Shown piece after piece: positions 29,238 through 39,290 of a stretch of DNA of 64,000 nt (within the stretch, counting starts at the first letter, position 1; each line of letters starts with the position of its first letter). Both the position numbers and the translations under genes were made by a program. Source of the stretch: Thalassotalea marina (GTDB lineage Bacteria > Pseudomonadota > Gammaproteobacteria > Enterobacterales > Alteromonadaceae); contig NZ_BNCK01000002.1 in assembly GCF_014656435.1 (NCBI RefSeq), forward strand, positions 241,475 through 305,474. The letters are read 5' to 3'. The notes under the pieces are model-generated. The model had not been told where the DNA came from. It did not search any database and worked only from the letters and a program-made list of their open reading frames with translations.

Positions 29238-30203
29238 ATGAATTTTAAACGAGCTTTAGGCGCTATCAGTCTAGCAAGCATGGTAAGCTTTTCGGCGGCA
29301 GCAATTGATAAAGATTTACCTGAATACAACAAAGTTAGTGGTATTTCAGGCAACTTATCATCAGTTGGCTCTGACACATTAGCTAACATGATGACTTTCT
29401 GGGCGGAAGAATTTAAGCGTACATACCCTAATGTTAACGTTCAAATTCAAGCAGCCGGTTCTTCAACTGCGCCACCAGCGTTAACTGAAGCAACTTCAAA
29501 TTTAGGCCCAATGAGCCGCAAGATGAAATCTCGCGAAATTGAAGCCTTTGAAAAGCGCTATGGTTACAAACCAACGCCAGTGCGTGTTGCGATTGATGCG
29601 TTAGCAGTTTTTGTTCATAAAGATAACCCAATTAAAGGCCTACGTATTGACCAAGTGGATGCTATCTTTTCTAGCAACCGCAAGTGTGGTGCAACAGAAG
29701 ATGCAGATCGTTGGGGTGACTTAGGCTTAACAGGTGAGTGGACTGGTAAAGATATTCAACTTTATGGTCGTAACTCAGTATCAGGTACTTATGGTTACTT
29801 CAAGAAAAAAGCACTTTGTAAAGGTGACTTCAAAAATAGCGTAAACGAGCAACCGGGTTCAGCGTCAGTAGTACAATCTGTATCAGCGTCACTTAACGGT
29901 ATCGGTTATTCAGGTATTGGTTACAAAACATCAGGTGTGCGTGCGTTACCACTAGCGAAAAAAGGCGATAACTTTGTTGAAGCATCAATGGAAAATGCAA
30001 TCAACAAAACATACCCACTTTCTCGTTTCTTATATGTTTATGTTAACAAACATCCTAACAAGCCATTAGCGCCAATGGAAGCTGAGTTCTTGAAGATGGT
30101 ACTTTCTAAAACGGGTCAAAAAATCGTAGAAAAAGACGGTTATATCCCAGTACCAGCCTCGGTAGTAGCAAAAGAATTCGAAAAATTAGGTTTATCAATG
30201 TAA
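29238..30203 (+). CDS. pstS: Phosphate ABC transporter substrate-binding protein PstS
   Basis: Periplasmic phosphate-binding protein, 321 residues from ATG 29238 (GGAG upstream; a longer frame from 29148 overlaps the Pho promoter and is rejected). Signal peptide 1-22 (SFSAAA). [31 protein letters not shown] and [11 protein letters not shown] contain the phosphate-contacting Ser/Thr/Arg set of the PBP-like family. Serves the PstCAB permease encoded 13 kb downstream, so the gene is split from its operon but shares Pho-box control. A terminator follows. Confidence 0.96.
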   Translation: MNFKRALGAISLASMVSFSAAAIDKDLPEYNKVSGISGNLSSVGSDTLANMMTFWAEEFKRTYPNVNVQIQAAGSSTAPPALTEATSNLGPMSRKMKSREIEAFEKRYGYKPTPVRVAIDALAVFVHKDNPIKGLRIDQVDAIFSSNRKCGATEDADRWGDLGLTGEWTGKDIQLYGRNSVSGTYGYFKKKALCKGDFKNSVNEQPGSASVVQSVSASLNGIGYSGIGYKTSGVRALPLAKKGDNFVEASMENAINKTYPLSRFLYVYVNKHPNKPLAPMEAEFLKMVLSKTGQKIVEKDGYIPVPASVVAKEFEKLGLSM

Positions 30204-30227
30204 TTACATTAGAAAACCGCTTAAAAC

Positions 30228-30258
30228 AAAGCCCTTGCTAGAAATAGCTGGGGCTTTT
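30228..30258. terminator. Terminator between convergent pstS and ppx
   Basis: AAAGCCC / GGGCTTT stem with an inner GCTA/TAGC pairing and six T on the plus strand; the minus strand also ends in T-rich sequence, so it may serve ppx too. Confidence 0.85.
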
Positions 30259-30296
30259 TTGTGTCTATGTCGGGGCTGGCAGAACTATTGGTATTA

Positions 30297-31808
30297 TTAC
30301 GTGAGTTTAATTAACAAAGTGATACCGATCTTTTCTAATTGTTGTACTTCGTAAAAAAGTTCAGTATCAATGATTGGGCGCTCTTTTAGCCACTGACGGT
30401 TAATGGCAAGTGTTAATTTATTGTCATCTGCATGCAAGGTAATTGGGTAATCACTTTCTTGTTGCCTTTGTTGACTTAACAGTATGCTCAATCTTAAAAG
30501 CACACATAACTTTTGTAGGATGTCTGTGGAAAGGTGGTGAGATTGTTCTACTAACATGGGTATTATTCTTTTGCGCTGATTACCGACAATCCAAGCAAGA
30601 GCACGTTGTTGCTCTTGGTTAAACCCGGCTAAATCTGCCTGCTCTATTATATATTGACCATGTTTTTGATAGCCTGAAGCGTTAATATCAACGCCAAGTT
30701 CATGTATCAAGGCAGCAAAAGTAAGTAACTCTTTGTAGATTGCTTTGTTTAATTGCCACGCTTCTTTAGTTTGCTGATATAAAGTAAGCGTTAGCTTATT
30801 CACTATGCTTGCTTGTTGGGTGTCTATGTTAAAACGTGTCGCCAAGCCATCAATCGTCCGTTGTCGAACATTGTTGTGCTGCATGTTTTCTGCCTGTTCA
30901 AACAAAACACCTTCACGTAGCGCATATTGGCAATACTCAATTTCTTTGATATCTAAACATTGCATGACCGCTTGTAAAATAGCGACGCCTGAACAAATAA
31001 CGGCTCTACGACTTTCTTTTAAGCCTGCTAATTGAATATCTTGTGTATTATCAAATGCCAAAAGTTGCTTTTTGAGTTGCTTAACGTCACGCAAGGTAAC
31101 AGGCTGAATAATTTCGTTTTCAGCGTTTACTATATTGGCTATCGCTTTTATTGTGCCTGAAGTACCTAAAACGTGCTGCCAACCACATTGACTAAAGCGT
31201 TTAACAATATTATCAACTTCATGGCTGGCACTTCTAATTGCCTCTTTAAACGCCTTCGCCGTAATTTTTCCCTCTGGAAAAAATTGCTGTTGATAGCTAA
31301 CACAGCCCATATTTAAGCTATCTAAACGTTTAACATCGTAACTTTGCCCTATGATGCACTCTGTACTACCACCACCAATATCGATAACCAATTGCTGGTG
31401 ATTATTTTGTCTATGATGAGCAACGCCTTGATAAATCAAACGTGCCTCTTCATGGCCTGAAATAATTTCGATAGGAAAGGGGAAAACTTTTTCGGCAGCT
31501 TTTAAAAAGGCTGCCGCATTGCTGGCTTGTCTGAGTGTGTAGGTAGCAACCACGCGGAAATTATCAGGCGCGATATGTTGTGTTGAAATGGCCAGTTTTT
31601 GTAAAACTGCTACTCCTCGAACAATCGCCTCTTGTGATAAAACGTCATGCTGATCTAGACCCTGTGCGAGCTGGACGCGATATTTTTCGGCGTGCAGAAT
31701 TTGCACTTGCTCTTCTACTTGTCTGGCTAACACAAAATGAAAGCTATTGGAGCCAATATCGAGTGCAGCACGGTATTCCGATGAGGTGTCAGCTGATGGT
31801 TGCGTCAT
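30297..31808 (-). CDS. ppx: Exopolyphosphatase Ppx
   Basis: Degrades inorganic polyphosphate from chain ends; 503 residues, Ppx/GppA family. ASKHA-fold motifs: DIGSNSFHFVLA near residue 17, the catalytic Glu in SGHEEARLIYQG and the phosphate loop DIGGGSTECIIG; C-terminal HD-like domain with LIHELGVDINASGYQKHG. Lies 14 bases after ppk on the same strand, as in E. coli, so synthesis and breakdown of polyphosphate are co-transcribed. Could be GppA-like in activity, but the ppk context favours Ppx. Confidence 0.93.
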   Translation of the reverse strand: MTQPSADTSSEYRAALDIGSNSFHFVLARQVEEQVQILHAEKYRVQLAQGLDQHDVLSQEAIVRGVAVLQKLAISTQHIAPDNFRVVATYTLRQASNAAAFLKAAEKVFPFPIEIISGHEEARLIYQGVAHHRQNNHQQLVIDIGGGSTECIIGQSYDVKRLDSLNMGCVSYQQQFFPEGKITAKAFKEAIRSASHEVDNIVKRFSQCGWQHVLGTSGTIKAIANIVNAENEIIQPVTLRDVKQLKKQLLAFDNTQDIQLAGLKESRRAVICSGVAILQAVMQCLDIKEIEYCQYALREGVLFEQAENMQHNNVRQRTIDGLATRFNIDTQQASIVNKLTLTLYQQTKEAWQLNKAIYKELLTFAALIHELGVDINASGYQKHGQYIIEQADLAGFNQEQQRALAWIVGNQRKRIIPMLVEQSHHLSTDILQKLCVLLRLSILLSQQRQQESDYPITLHADDNKLTLAINRQWLKERPIIDTELFYEVQQLEKIGITLLIKLT

Positions 31809-31822
31809 TCTTACTTTGTTAT

Positions 31823-33940
31823 CTAAATCGCTCGGGCTATTTTGTCATTCTTTTCTTGTTCTACCAAATAATTATAGATATCAATTTGTGATCTAACTGG
31901 TTTTTTTCTGCCATTTTTTACATAAGTGTTATCTTGTGCTGCATTGATTATGCGTGCTTTTTTATTATCGTTAAGTTGAATATTAATGATGTCGATAATG
32001 CGTTGTTTTAATACGGGGTCATATATGGGGCAGCTAACTTCCACGCGATGATCAATATTACGTTCCATCCAATCTGCAGAGCTAATGTATAGGTCATTAG
32101 CGCCACCATTATGGAATATCATTACACGGGGATGTTCTAGAAACTGATCAACAATAGAAATAGCAAAAATATTGTCACTTATGCCTGGTTGGCCAGGTAC
32201 AAGAGAGCACATGCCACGAACAATAATGTCAATTTTTACACCGGCTTTGCTCGCTTGATACAGGCGTGTGATCAGACCCTTATCAATTAAGTTGTTAACC
32301 TTTAGCGTAATTTTTGCTTTGTTACCTTTCTTGGCATGATTAATTTCGTTGTCAATTAACTGATAATAACGCCGTCTAGAGGTAAGTGGCGAAACAATTA
32401 AATGATTAAACCTGAAACGCTTATAGCTATGGGCGATAAATGAAAAAACATTGTCAACTTCTTGAGCGATTTCTTTGTGTTTAGTAAACAAGGAAAAGTC
32501 TGTATAAATTCGAGCATTTTTTTCATGAAAATTACCCGTTCCAATGTGAGCATAACGTGCAAGTTTATCGTTTTCTTGTCGAGTAACTAAACATAACTTT
32601 GAATGAACTTTTAATGAATCAATACCAAACTCTACATGAATTCCAGCATCTTTCATGCGTTTTGCCCATTCGATGTTTGCTTCTTCATCAAATCTGGCTC
32701 TCAGTTCAACAACAACAGTAACTTGTTTGCCATTTTTTACTGCTTCAATCAGTGAATGAATAATTTCTGATTTTTTTGCCACTCGATAAATATTGATTTT
32801 AATCGTTTTAACCAAAGGGTCGTATGAGGCTTGTCTGACAAACTCAGTGAAATGCCTAAATTTATGATAGGGGTAATACACTAATATGTCGTTTTGAGTA
32901 ATATCATCAAATGACAAATTATTGCTGCCAAAGCGCGATGCATCTAATGCAGGCAAATCAACTTTTTCTAACTCTCTGCCGCCTAAATTAGGGAAGCTAA
33001 TAAAGTCTTTAAAATGTCGATAACGAACACCCGGCACTAGGTTATTTTGATCTTTAATTTTTAATGATTTTCTTAAATATTTGAGCATGTAGTCAGGCAT
33101 GTTTTTGTCATATCCTAAACGCACAGGATCGGCTGTTAAGCGTTGCTTAAGGCCTTTCGACATCTTGTCTAACAAGCTCTGATCTAATTCATCATTTAAA
33201 TCATATTCGGCATCACGTGTCAGTTTTACGGAATAGGCGTCAATTTCCTCGTAGTCAATCATGCCTTTGAAAATATCGCCAAGAAAGTAATGCACGATGT
33301 CATCCACCATCACAATACGTTGCGTCTGTTTATCTTTGTCTTTAGGCAAAATAATAAAACGATTAACGTCTGAACGTGGTATTTCAATTAATACATACTG
33401 CACGTTCTCTTGTTGTTTCAGCGCCACTAAAAGATATATACCATCGTCATCTAAACAGCTAACAAGCTGGGTGTTTGATGCAATAAAAATAGGGGTAATA
33501 TGGCGAATAATGTGGTTTTTAAATAGGGTAGTTATAAAGTGCTTTTCATCGGGGTTGAGCTCTTGATCAAAAACGGTGGATTTTTCGTCGTTAAATAGTA
33601 GTTCAATATTATGCGCTTTTAATTCTTCAAAGGCCTGGCGAGCATGGCCTCGAAACGACTCAGTTAATCTAGCTACTGTGTCGTGAATTTGTGCCAGCAA
33701 TAACTCTAAGTTTTTTTGTTCTTCTGTTTCTACATCAGATTTTGCATTTTCAAGAAGTAACTTTCGACGGATATCTGCGACACGAACACGAAAAAACTCA
33801 TCTAAATTGGAGGAGTAAATACCCAGAAAATGTATACGCTCAATTAACGGCACTGAGCTGTCGCCTGCTTCTTGAAGCACGCGTTCATTGAACGAAAGCC
33901 AACTTAGCTCTTTATTAAAAAAAAACTTCTTATCAATCAT
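31823..33940 (-). CDS. ppk1: Polyphosphate kinase 1
   Basis: Reversibly polymerises the gamma-phosphate of ATP into polyphosphate; 705 residues, normal for PPK1. N-terminal FNKELSWLSFNERVLQEA is diagnostic; the phospho-histidine region is in HIGTGNFHEKNARIYTD, with VVVELRARFDEEANIEWA and VHSKLCLV also conserved. First gene of ppk1-ppx on the minus strand. A long perfect inverted repeat lies 78 bases upstream of its start; no convincing Pho box was found there, although the gene sits next to the Pho-controlled pstS. Confidence 0.97.
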   Translation of the reverse strand: MIDKKFFFNKELSWLSFNERVLQEAGDSSVPLIERIHFLGIYSSNLDEFFRVRVADIRRKLLLENAKSDVETEEQKNLELLLAQIHDTVARLTESFRGHARQAFEELKAHNIELLFNDEKSTVFDQELNPDEKHFITTLFKNHIIRHITPIFIASNTQLVSCLDDDGIYLLVALKQQENVQYVLIEIPRSDVNRFIILPKDKDKQTQRIVMVDDIVHYFLGDIFKGMIDYEEIDAYSVKLTRDAEYDLNDELDQSLLDKMSKGLKQRLTADPVRLGYDKNMPDYMLKYLRKSLKIKDQNNLVPGVRYRHFKDFISFPNLGGRELEKVDLPALDASRFGSNNLSFDDITQNDILVYYPYHKFRHFTEFVRQASYDPLVKTIKINIYRVAKKSEIIHSLIEAVKNGKQVTVVVELRARFDEEANIEWAKRMKDAGIHVEFGIDSLKVHSKLCLVTRQENDKLARYAHIGTGNFHEKNARIYTDFSLFTKHKEIAQEVDNVFSFIAHSYKRFRFNHLIVSPLTSRRRYYQLIDNEINHAKKGNKAKITLKVNNLIDKGLITRLYQASKAGVKIDIIVRGMCSLVPGQPGISDNIFAISIVDQFLEHPRVMIFHNGGANDLYISSADWMERNIDHRVEVSCPIYDPVLKQRIIDIINIQLNDNKKARIINAAQDNTYVKNGRKKPVRSQIDIYNYLVEQEKNDKIARAI

Positions 33941-34017
33941 TTTTATTTTTTGCTAATGAAGCAGCCCATTAGGTTTTATATTGAAAATCAATGACGTCAG
34001 TATAATTGAGAAATATG

Positions 34018-34047
34018 ACAGTAATAAGAACACTGTCTTATTACTGT
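34018..34047. repeat. Perfect 12-bp inverted repeat upstream of ppk1
   Basis: ACAGTAATAAGA-N6-TCTTATTACTGT, between the gcvR-like gene and ppk1 (both leftward). No T run follows on the transcribed strand, so it is either a weak terminator for the upstream gene or an operator or mRNA hairpin for ppk1. Confidence 0.75.
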
Positions 34048-34074
34048 AACAAAAGTATGAAAAGTTAAAAGTGG

Positions 34075-34572
34075 TTAATCTCTTGAAATATCAACCATAA
34101 TGTCATCGGCTTTGCTTTCCAATGCGCCAATAAGTGTATCGAGCTTATCTTCACTTACATCTATATTTGCCGTAGCAGTAAATAATTCTACACCAGTATG
34201 AGGCGCACTTTGTCTTGAACTCACCAGTTTTATCAGATTGCCACCATGGTGATGAATAGTAGATGAGATTTCTTGTATGATGCCCGAGCGGTCATTAGCC
34301 GTCAGCTCTAGTGTCACTTTACCTTTGTTGCTACTTGACTGGTTTGCTACCTTAATAATGCAATCAAAATCGGGAATACTGTTGAGCTGATCAACAAGTG
34401 CTTGCGACTCTTCTTCACTGACTGCAACCTCAATAACACCAGCAAAAAATCCACTTAAATGATGTAAGCTACTGGTTTGCCAATTACCTTTATATTGCTT
34501 GATTACGTTAGATATTGTGTCTACAAGACCCGGACGGTCAGGACTAGCAAATGACAGAATAAGATGATTCAT
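34075..34572 (-). CDS. GcvR-like tandem ACT domain protein
   Basis: 165-residue protein with two ACT domains (about 1-78 and 88-162), starting HLILSFASPDRPGLVDTIS and ELTANDRSGIIQEIS. The family includes GcvR, which restrains the activator GcvA of the glycine cleavage operon through glycine binding; no gcv gene is nearby, so the name is by family only. DRPG and DRSG turns are the ligand-binding loops. AAGGA ribosome binding site well placed before ATG. It lies 26 bases after the PilZ gene stop and may share its transcript. Confidence 0.88.
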   Translation of the reverse strand: MNHLILSFASPDRPGLVDTISNVIKQYKGNWQTSSLHHLSGFFAGVIEVAVSEEESQALVDQLNSIPDFDCIIKVANQSSSNKGKVTLELTANDRSGIIQEISSTIHHHGGNLIKLVSSRQSAPHTGVELFTATANIDVSEDKLDTLIGALESKADDIMVDISRD

Positions 34573-34598
34573 AAAGCATCCTTTTTTAATGTGGGTAA

Positions 34599-34967
34599 TT
34601 ATTCTGAAAAACTTCTGGTCAGTTGTGAGAGCTCTTTATTTAGCTGGCTTTCATCACCTAAATTCAGTTCAACGAGGCGTCGTAGATAAGTTACGCTGTC
34701 TATATCAATAGCGTTACAGCGTAAGCCAATTTCTTCTGGCTCAACATGAACTACAGCGACATGCATACAAACAGGTGCATCATTTTCGGATAAGTTAAAA
34801 CTCAGTAACCCTAATTTATTTAAGATATCATCATCACTTTTGGGGGCACTGACAAGCGCTCCATTAAGCGAAATATCATGAATATTAATAGAGTAAATTT
34901 TATCTTCTATTTCTAATTGAGCATCGATAGAAAATAATATTCTGGTAAATTGACGTCTATTTTCCAT
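34599..34967 (-). CDS. PilZ domain protein
   Basis: 122-residue single PilZ domain, a cyclic di-GMP receptor. The binding motif is complete: RRQFTR at residues 4-9 (RxxxR) and DISLNGA further on (D/NxSxxG). I start at ATG 34967 so that RRQFTR sits near the N-terminus as usual; an upstream frame start at 35003 would add 12 residues. The C-terminal 30 residues are a helical extension. Output target unknown. A diguanylate cyclase is encoded at 10.5 kb. Confidence 0.88.
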   Translation of the reverse strand: MENRRQFTRILFSIDAQLEIEDKIYSINIHDISLNGALVSAPKSDDDILNKLGLLSFNLSENDAPVCMHVAVVHVEPEEIGLRCNAIDIDSVTYLRRLVELNLGDESQLNKELSQLTRSFSE

Positions 34968-35015
34968 TGAACCGCAAAAGTGATTAATCAATATATTTAG
35001 CATAGCGCTATTTAT

Positions 35016-35053
35016 AAAAAAAGCACCTTAAATATTTATTAAGGTGCTTTTTT
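35016..35053. terminator. Terminator between ettA and the PilZ gene
   Basis: Fourteen-pair stem (AAAAAAGCACCTTA / TAAGGTGCTTTTTT) with a short loop and T runs on both strands; ends the leftward ettA transcript. Confidence 0.92.
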
Positions 35054-35077
35054 AGTGATTAAAAAGTAAAGAAAAGT

Positions 35078-36760
35078 TTATTTACTAATACGTTTGTATT
35101 TTATTCTATGAGGCTCAGTTGCTTCTTTACCCAATGTTTTCTTTAACCATTCTTCATAATCGCTGTAGTTACCTTCGTAAAAGTTAACTTGGCCCTCATC
35201 TCGATAATCGATAATGTGTGTAGCAATTCTGTCTAAGAACCAGCGGTCATGCGAAATAACCATGGCACAACCAGGGAATTCAAGTAGTGCTTCTTCAAGT
35301 GCACGCAATGTTTCAACATCAAGGTCGTTGGTTGGCTCATCCAGTAGTAATACGTTACCACCAGATTTTACTAATTTCGCCAAGTGAACACGGTTTCGCT
35401 CACCACCAGATAAATCACCAACATGCTTCTGTTGGTCATTGCCTTTAAAGTTGAAACGAGAGCAGTATGCTCTAGCGTTAATTTCGTAGTTACCAATTTC
35501 TAGAATGTCGTGACCTTCTGAGATTTCTTGATATACCGTGTTGCTGTTGTTCATGTCATCACGGAACTGGTCAACACTGGCCAATTTAACGGTATCACCT
35601 AGTTCCACAGAACCTGAATCTGGTTGTTCTGTGCCTGATAACATTTTAAATAGTGTTGATTTACCTGCACCGTTGGCACCTATGATCCCCACAATAGCAC
35701 CTTTAGGAATGCTAAAGCTTAAATCGTCAATCAAAACACGATCGCCAAACGACTTGGTTAGGTTTTTGACATCTAAAACTTTGTCGCCTAAACGCGGCCC
35801 TGGTGGAATGTAAAGCTCGTTAGTTTCGTTACGCTTTTGATGCTCTTGGCTATTAAGCTCTTCAAAACGAGCCATACGTGCCTTACTTTTCGCCTGACGA
35901 CCTTTAGGGTTTGAACGAACCCACTCAAGCTCTTGCTTAATGGTTTTTTGTAAGGCATTTTCAGCACGCTTTTCTTGCTCAAGGCGAGCGTCTTTTTGCT
36001 CAAGCCAAGAAGAGTAGTTACCTTCCCACGGAATACCATGGCCACGGTCAAGCTCTAATATCCAACCAGCAACGTTATCTAAGAAATAACGGTCATGGGT
36101 AATCGCAACTACAGTGCCGGTATAGTCGTGTAAGAATCGCTCTAACCATGCAACTGACTCGGCGTCTAAGTGGTTAGTTGGTTCGTCAAGAAGCAACATA
36201 TCTGGCTTAGAAAGTAATAAACGACAAAGTGCGACACGGCGGCGCTCACCACCTGATAAAACAGAAATAGGTTGTTCCCAATCTGGTAAACGTAAAGCAT
36301 CTGCAGCACGCTCTAAAACGTTATCAATGTTATGACCATCTTGTGCATTGATGATGTTTTCTAATTCACCTTGCTCTTTTGCTAAGGCATCAAAGTCTGC
36401 ATCTGGTTCTGCGTACGCAGCGTACACTTCATCTAATCGTTTGATGGCGTTTTTAACTTCTGAAACAGCTTCTTCAACCACTTCTCGAACATTTTTGCTT
36501 TCGTCCAGTTGTGGTTCCTGCGGCAAATAGCCAATGTTTGTACCAGCAAGTGCTTTTGCTTCACCTTCAAAGTCTTTATCAACGCCCGCCATAATGCGAA
36601 GTAATGTTGATTTACCCGCGCCATTTAGGCCTAAAACGCCAATTTTTGCGCCAGGAAAGAAAGATAATGAGATGTCTTTTAAAATCGTACGTTTTGGTGG
36701 CACCACTTTGCTAACGCGGTGCATCGACATGATAAATTTGTCGGGTAATGGTTGAGCCAT
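35078..36760 (-). CDS. ettA: Energy-dependent translational throttle protein EttA (ABC-F)
   Basis: Cytosolic ABC-F ATPase, 560 residues, that binds the ribosomal E site and gates the first peptide bond according to ATP/ADP ratio. Two ABC domains: Walker A GLNGAGKS (N-terminal) and GANGAGKS (C-terminal), signatures [11 protein letters not shown] and [11 protein letters not shown], Walker B with [11 protein letters not shown] and [11 protein letters not shown]. The linker between them and the arm region have the EttA pattern. The start [18 protein letters not shown] matches the family apart from a few extra residues. Confidence 0.96.
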   Translation of the reverse strand: MAQPLPDKFIMSMHRVSKVVPPKRTILKDISLSFFPGAKIGVLGLNGAGKSTLLRIMAGVDKDFEGEAKALAGTNIGYLPQEPQLDESKNVREVVEEAVSEVKNAIKRLDEVYAAYAEPDADFDALAKEQGELENIINAQDGHNIDNVLERAADALRLPDWEQPISVLSGGERRRVALCRLLLSKPDMLLLDEPTNHLDAESVAWLERFLHDYTGTVVAITHDRYFLDNVAGWILELDRGHGIPWEGNYSSWLEQKDARLEQEKRAENALQKTIKQELEWVRSNPKGRQAKSKARMARFEELNSQEHQKRNETNELYIPPGPRLGDKVLDVKNLTKSFGDRVLIDDLSFSIPKGAIVGIIGANGAGKSTLFKMLSGTEQPDSGSVELGDTVKLASVDQFRDDMNNSNTVYQEISEGHDILEIGNYEINARAYCSRFNFKGNDQQKHVGDLSGGERNRVHLAKLVKSGGNVLLLDEPTNDLDVETLRALEEALLEFPGCAMVISHDRWFLDRIATHIIDYRDEGQVNFYEGNYSDYEEWLKKTLGKEATEPHRIKYKRISK

Positions 36761-36983
36761 TGGGAAACCTTTTTTAAAGAATTAAATAATTGCCGACATT
36801 TTAGGTGATGCTGAACAACAGGGCAATGAATTGCTATATCTTTGTTTTTATTTGCGGATAATTTCTCTTGTTTTTTGGCGACTTTGATTAATGCAAGCTA
36901 ATTTAAACAACAACACGATGAATATTTATCGAGGGGAAGGTTGAATCGCCAGTAAAAAAGCACTGTATAAAAGGTACGAAATG

Positions 36984-37397
36984 TTAAACAGAAAGCTGCT
37001 GTTTTTTGATATTTGCTAATAAGCGGTCAAGTTCTTCAAATTTTATAGGTTTCTTTATATATCCTTTGACATTGTTTAAACGTAAGGTTTTTTTCAGTAG
37101 TGGTTCATCAAGCTCAGCGCCCGTCATTAAACAACACACTTGCTCTGGTTTGTCGTGGTTAAAACGTGTTAATAATTTATAACCACTTAAGCTACTCATA
37201 TATAAATCACATAACACTAAGAAATAAGATTTTTCTTTAAAAAACTGAATGGCCTCCATGGGGCACGACGTTGGGGTGACACGGTATCCCAATTCTTCTA
37301 GCAATGCGGCAATAGCTTTTAAAAAAATTGGTTGGTCATCTATTAGCAGTATCAAGTTGTTACTGGCACGTTGTGCAACATTGGCTGTTTCCGTCAC
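36984..37397 (-). CDS. Single-domain response regulator (CheY-like)
   Basis: 137-residue receiver domain with no output domain. Acidic pocket ILLIDDQPIF (19-25), phospho-acceptor Asp64 in VLCDLYMSS, switch Thr in MTGAE and Lys in IKKPIKFEE. It lies 77 bases downstream of the LytTR regulator on the same strand but has its own ribosome binding site (AAAGGACTTTTCC region). Its kinase may be the LytS-like protein or another; this cannot be told. Confidence 0.92.
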   Translation of the reverse strand: MTETANVAQRASNNLILLIDDQPIFLKAIAALLEELGYRVTPTSCPMEAIQFFKEKSYFLVLCDLYMSSLSGYKLLTRFNHDKPEQVCCLMTGAELDEPLLKKTLRLNNVKGYIKKPIKFEELDRLLANIKKQQLSV

Positions 37398-37474
37398 TGG
37401 AAAAGTCCTTTAAAAATACTTTCTTTAAAGTTAGTCGATAATTACCAGACAGCAAGTTAGCTAAAGCCAACAAG

Positions 37475-38248
37475 TTAAAAGCCTATCAGTGACTTAAGCT
37501 TTTCTGCGCCGGCTCTGCTTGTGCTAATCTCAGTTTTTTTATCATCATCGATGATCAGCATTAACTTGCCATTAAACCAACGTTGGATTTCACTGACGTG
37601 GTCAAGGTTAACTAAATAACCACGATGAACCCTGACAAATTGTTGAGCCGCTAAAGACTGCTCTAATTGATCCAGACTATCGTTGATATGACTAAAGCGT
37701 TCACCGTCCCATGCAAGTGTATTACCTTGCTCTGACTTAATAAATTTTAGGTGTTCAGGCTTTAAGAGAAAAATGCGATCACCATTTTTGCTGACAAGTT
37801 TTTTTTGTTGCCCAGATTGTAAATTAAATACCTGCTGCTCTTTGTTTTGATACGCACAAGCGTCACGTTGTGTTGCCAATTGAGCTGTTGCTTTCTCAAT
37901 AGCTGATTTTAATCTGCCCAGAGGAAAAGGTTTGAGTAAGTAATCAATAGAAGACTTTTCAAAGGCTTGAATAGCATATTGATCGTATGCTGTGGTGAAA
38001 ATAATGAGAGGTTGATAATCGAGTAAGTCAACAACATCTAGCCCGTCAATTTCAGGCATTTGAATGTCGAGCAAAACAATATCTGGTTGTAGTTGATTAA
38101 TTAAAGAAACCGCTTCTTTGCCCGTTGTTGCAAAACCTAATACTTCAATGTTGTCGAGCATGCTTAATTGGTGGGAAAGTTTCTCTTGTGCAGGTTTTTC
38201 ATCTTCAGCAAAAATTAAAGAATATGTGCTTTGATTTTTATTTAACAT
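37475..38248 (-). CDS. LytTR-family response regulator
   Basis: 257-residue regulator: receiver domain (about 8-125) with Asp61 in LLDIQMPEIDG, Thr in FTTAYD and Lys in LLKPFPLGR, then a LytTR DNA-binding domain (about 155-255) with VSKNGDRIFLL and FVRVHRGYLVNLDHV. Overlaps the kinase gene by 7 bases, so the two form a translationally coupled pair. Such systems often control secretion, exported enzymes or pyruvate/peptide sensing; the divergent or adjacent amidohydrolase is a candidate target only by position. Confidence 0.95.
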   Translation of the reverse strand: MLNKNQSTYSLIFAEDEKPAQEKLSHQLSMLDNIEVLGFATTGKEAVSLINQLQPDIVLLDIQMPEIDGLDVVDLLDYQPLIIFTTAYDQYAIQAFEKSSIDYLLKPFPLGRLKSAIEKATAQLATQRDACAYQNKEQQVFNLQSGQQKKLVSKNGDRIFLLKPEHLKFIKSEQGNTLAWDGERFSHINDSLDQLEQSLAAQQFVRVHRGYLVNLDHVSEIQRWFNGKLMLIIDDDKKTEISTSRAGAEKLKSLIGF

Positions 38249-39225
38249 AATGGCACCTCCAACTTTACTTGTGCTCCGGGTACATTAGCGAGATGAATCT
38301 TGCCTCCCTCTAACTGGTCAATGCGTTGCTGCAGATTTTTCATTCCAACGCCTTTTCCATAACCTTGCGTTAATATTGGCTCAATAAAGCCTGTGCCATT
38401 ATCGGTTACTGTGACCATTAGTTTGTTATCTATTCGCCTAATTTTGATAGCTATTTTTAAGTTGGTTTGTTTTGCATTGTGTTTAATTGCATTTTCAATA
38501 ATAGGCTGTATTACCAAGGGCGGAATATTGACATTATTCAGTTCAGTGGGGCTATCAATGGTTACCTCTAATTTGTCGGCAAATCGGGCTTTCTCAATAT
38601 TGAGGTATTTTTTGATAATGCCCAGCTCTTGCGATAACGGAACAAATTTATGAGCAGAGGTGTCGAGTGAGTATCGTAAAATGTCAGCAAGTTCATGTAG
38701 TACATCGTCAGCTAGATCTGGGTTGGTATGAATATAAGCCGAAATGGTGTTCAAGCTATTAAACATAAAATGTGGGTTGAGTTGATAGCGCAATGATTCT
38801 AGCTGAGCCTGCTTTCGTGATTGTGTCTCTATCAGCGCTTTTTGTCTGGTTTCTAGAAAGCGAAAAATAAAATAAATGATAGTGCCCCAAAACAAGGCGT
38901 TAGGTACTACATACCAGCCCATACGAGGAACTTGGTACAAGCTATTAATCATCAAATCGGTAACGGCGTTACCCAATGATAGAGCGACAATGACAATTAA
39001 CCACTCAACTATAGTGCCTATATTTGTATTTTGTCTTAGTTTTAAAATCAGGTAACCAGCAAGCCAAACCGGCAACCAAAAAAAGGTGACAAACCAAATA
39101 GCTGACGCATAAACACTACTCATGCTAACGGGCGACAAACCGACTAACACCAAGGTGATGCTGTAACATATATCAACGGTTAACAAAGCAAAAAAGCTAA
39201 TTTTAAAAAAAGGATGTTGTAACAT
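38242..39225 (-). CDS. LytS/YpdA-like sensor histidine kinase
   Basis: 327-residue membrane kinase. Four hydrophobic helices are visible in residues 8-125, then a short linker and the His_kinase domain with LNPHFMFNSLN (phospho-acceptor His152), and an ATPase domain with NAIKHN and DNGTGF ... GKGVGMKNLQQR. There is no GAF domain or large periplasmic sensor, so the signal is probably sensed in or near the membrane. Partner is the LytTR regulator whose gene overlaps its 3' end. Confidence 0.95.
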   Translation of the reverse strand: MLQHPFFKISFFALLTVDICYSITLVLVGLSPVSMSSVYASAIWFVTFFWLPVWLAGYLILKLRQNTNIGTIVEWLIVIVALSLGNAVTDLMINSLYQVPRMGWYVVPNALFWGTIIYFIFRFLETRQKALIETQSRKQAQLESLRYQLNPHFMFNSLNTISAYIHTNPDLADDVLHELADILRYSLDTSAHKFVPLSQELGIIKKYLNIEKARFADKLEVTIDSPTELNNVNIPPLVIQPIIENAIKHNAKQTNLKIAIKIRRIDNKLMVTVTDNGTGFIEPILTQGYGKGVGMKNLQQRIDQLEGGKIHLANVPGAQVKLEVPLC

Positions 39226-39290
39226 GATTGAGCCGATATTTTTTTGCTAGGCAGGGCATAAGGGTACACCCTGCAACTTACATTGAGAAG

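Noticed and set aside
33941-34017. Pho box upstream of ppk1
   Set aside because: One CTGTCATA half-site is visible on the minus strand but the second half is not at the 11-bp spacing and no -10 follows at 9 bp.
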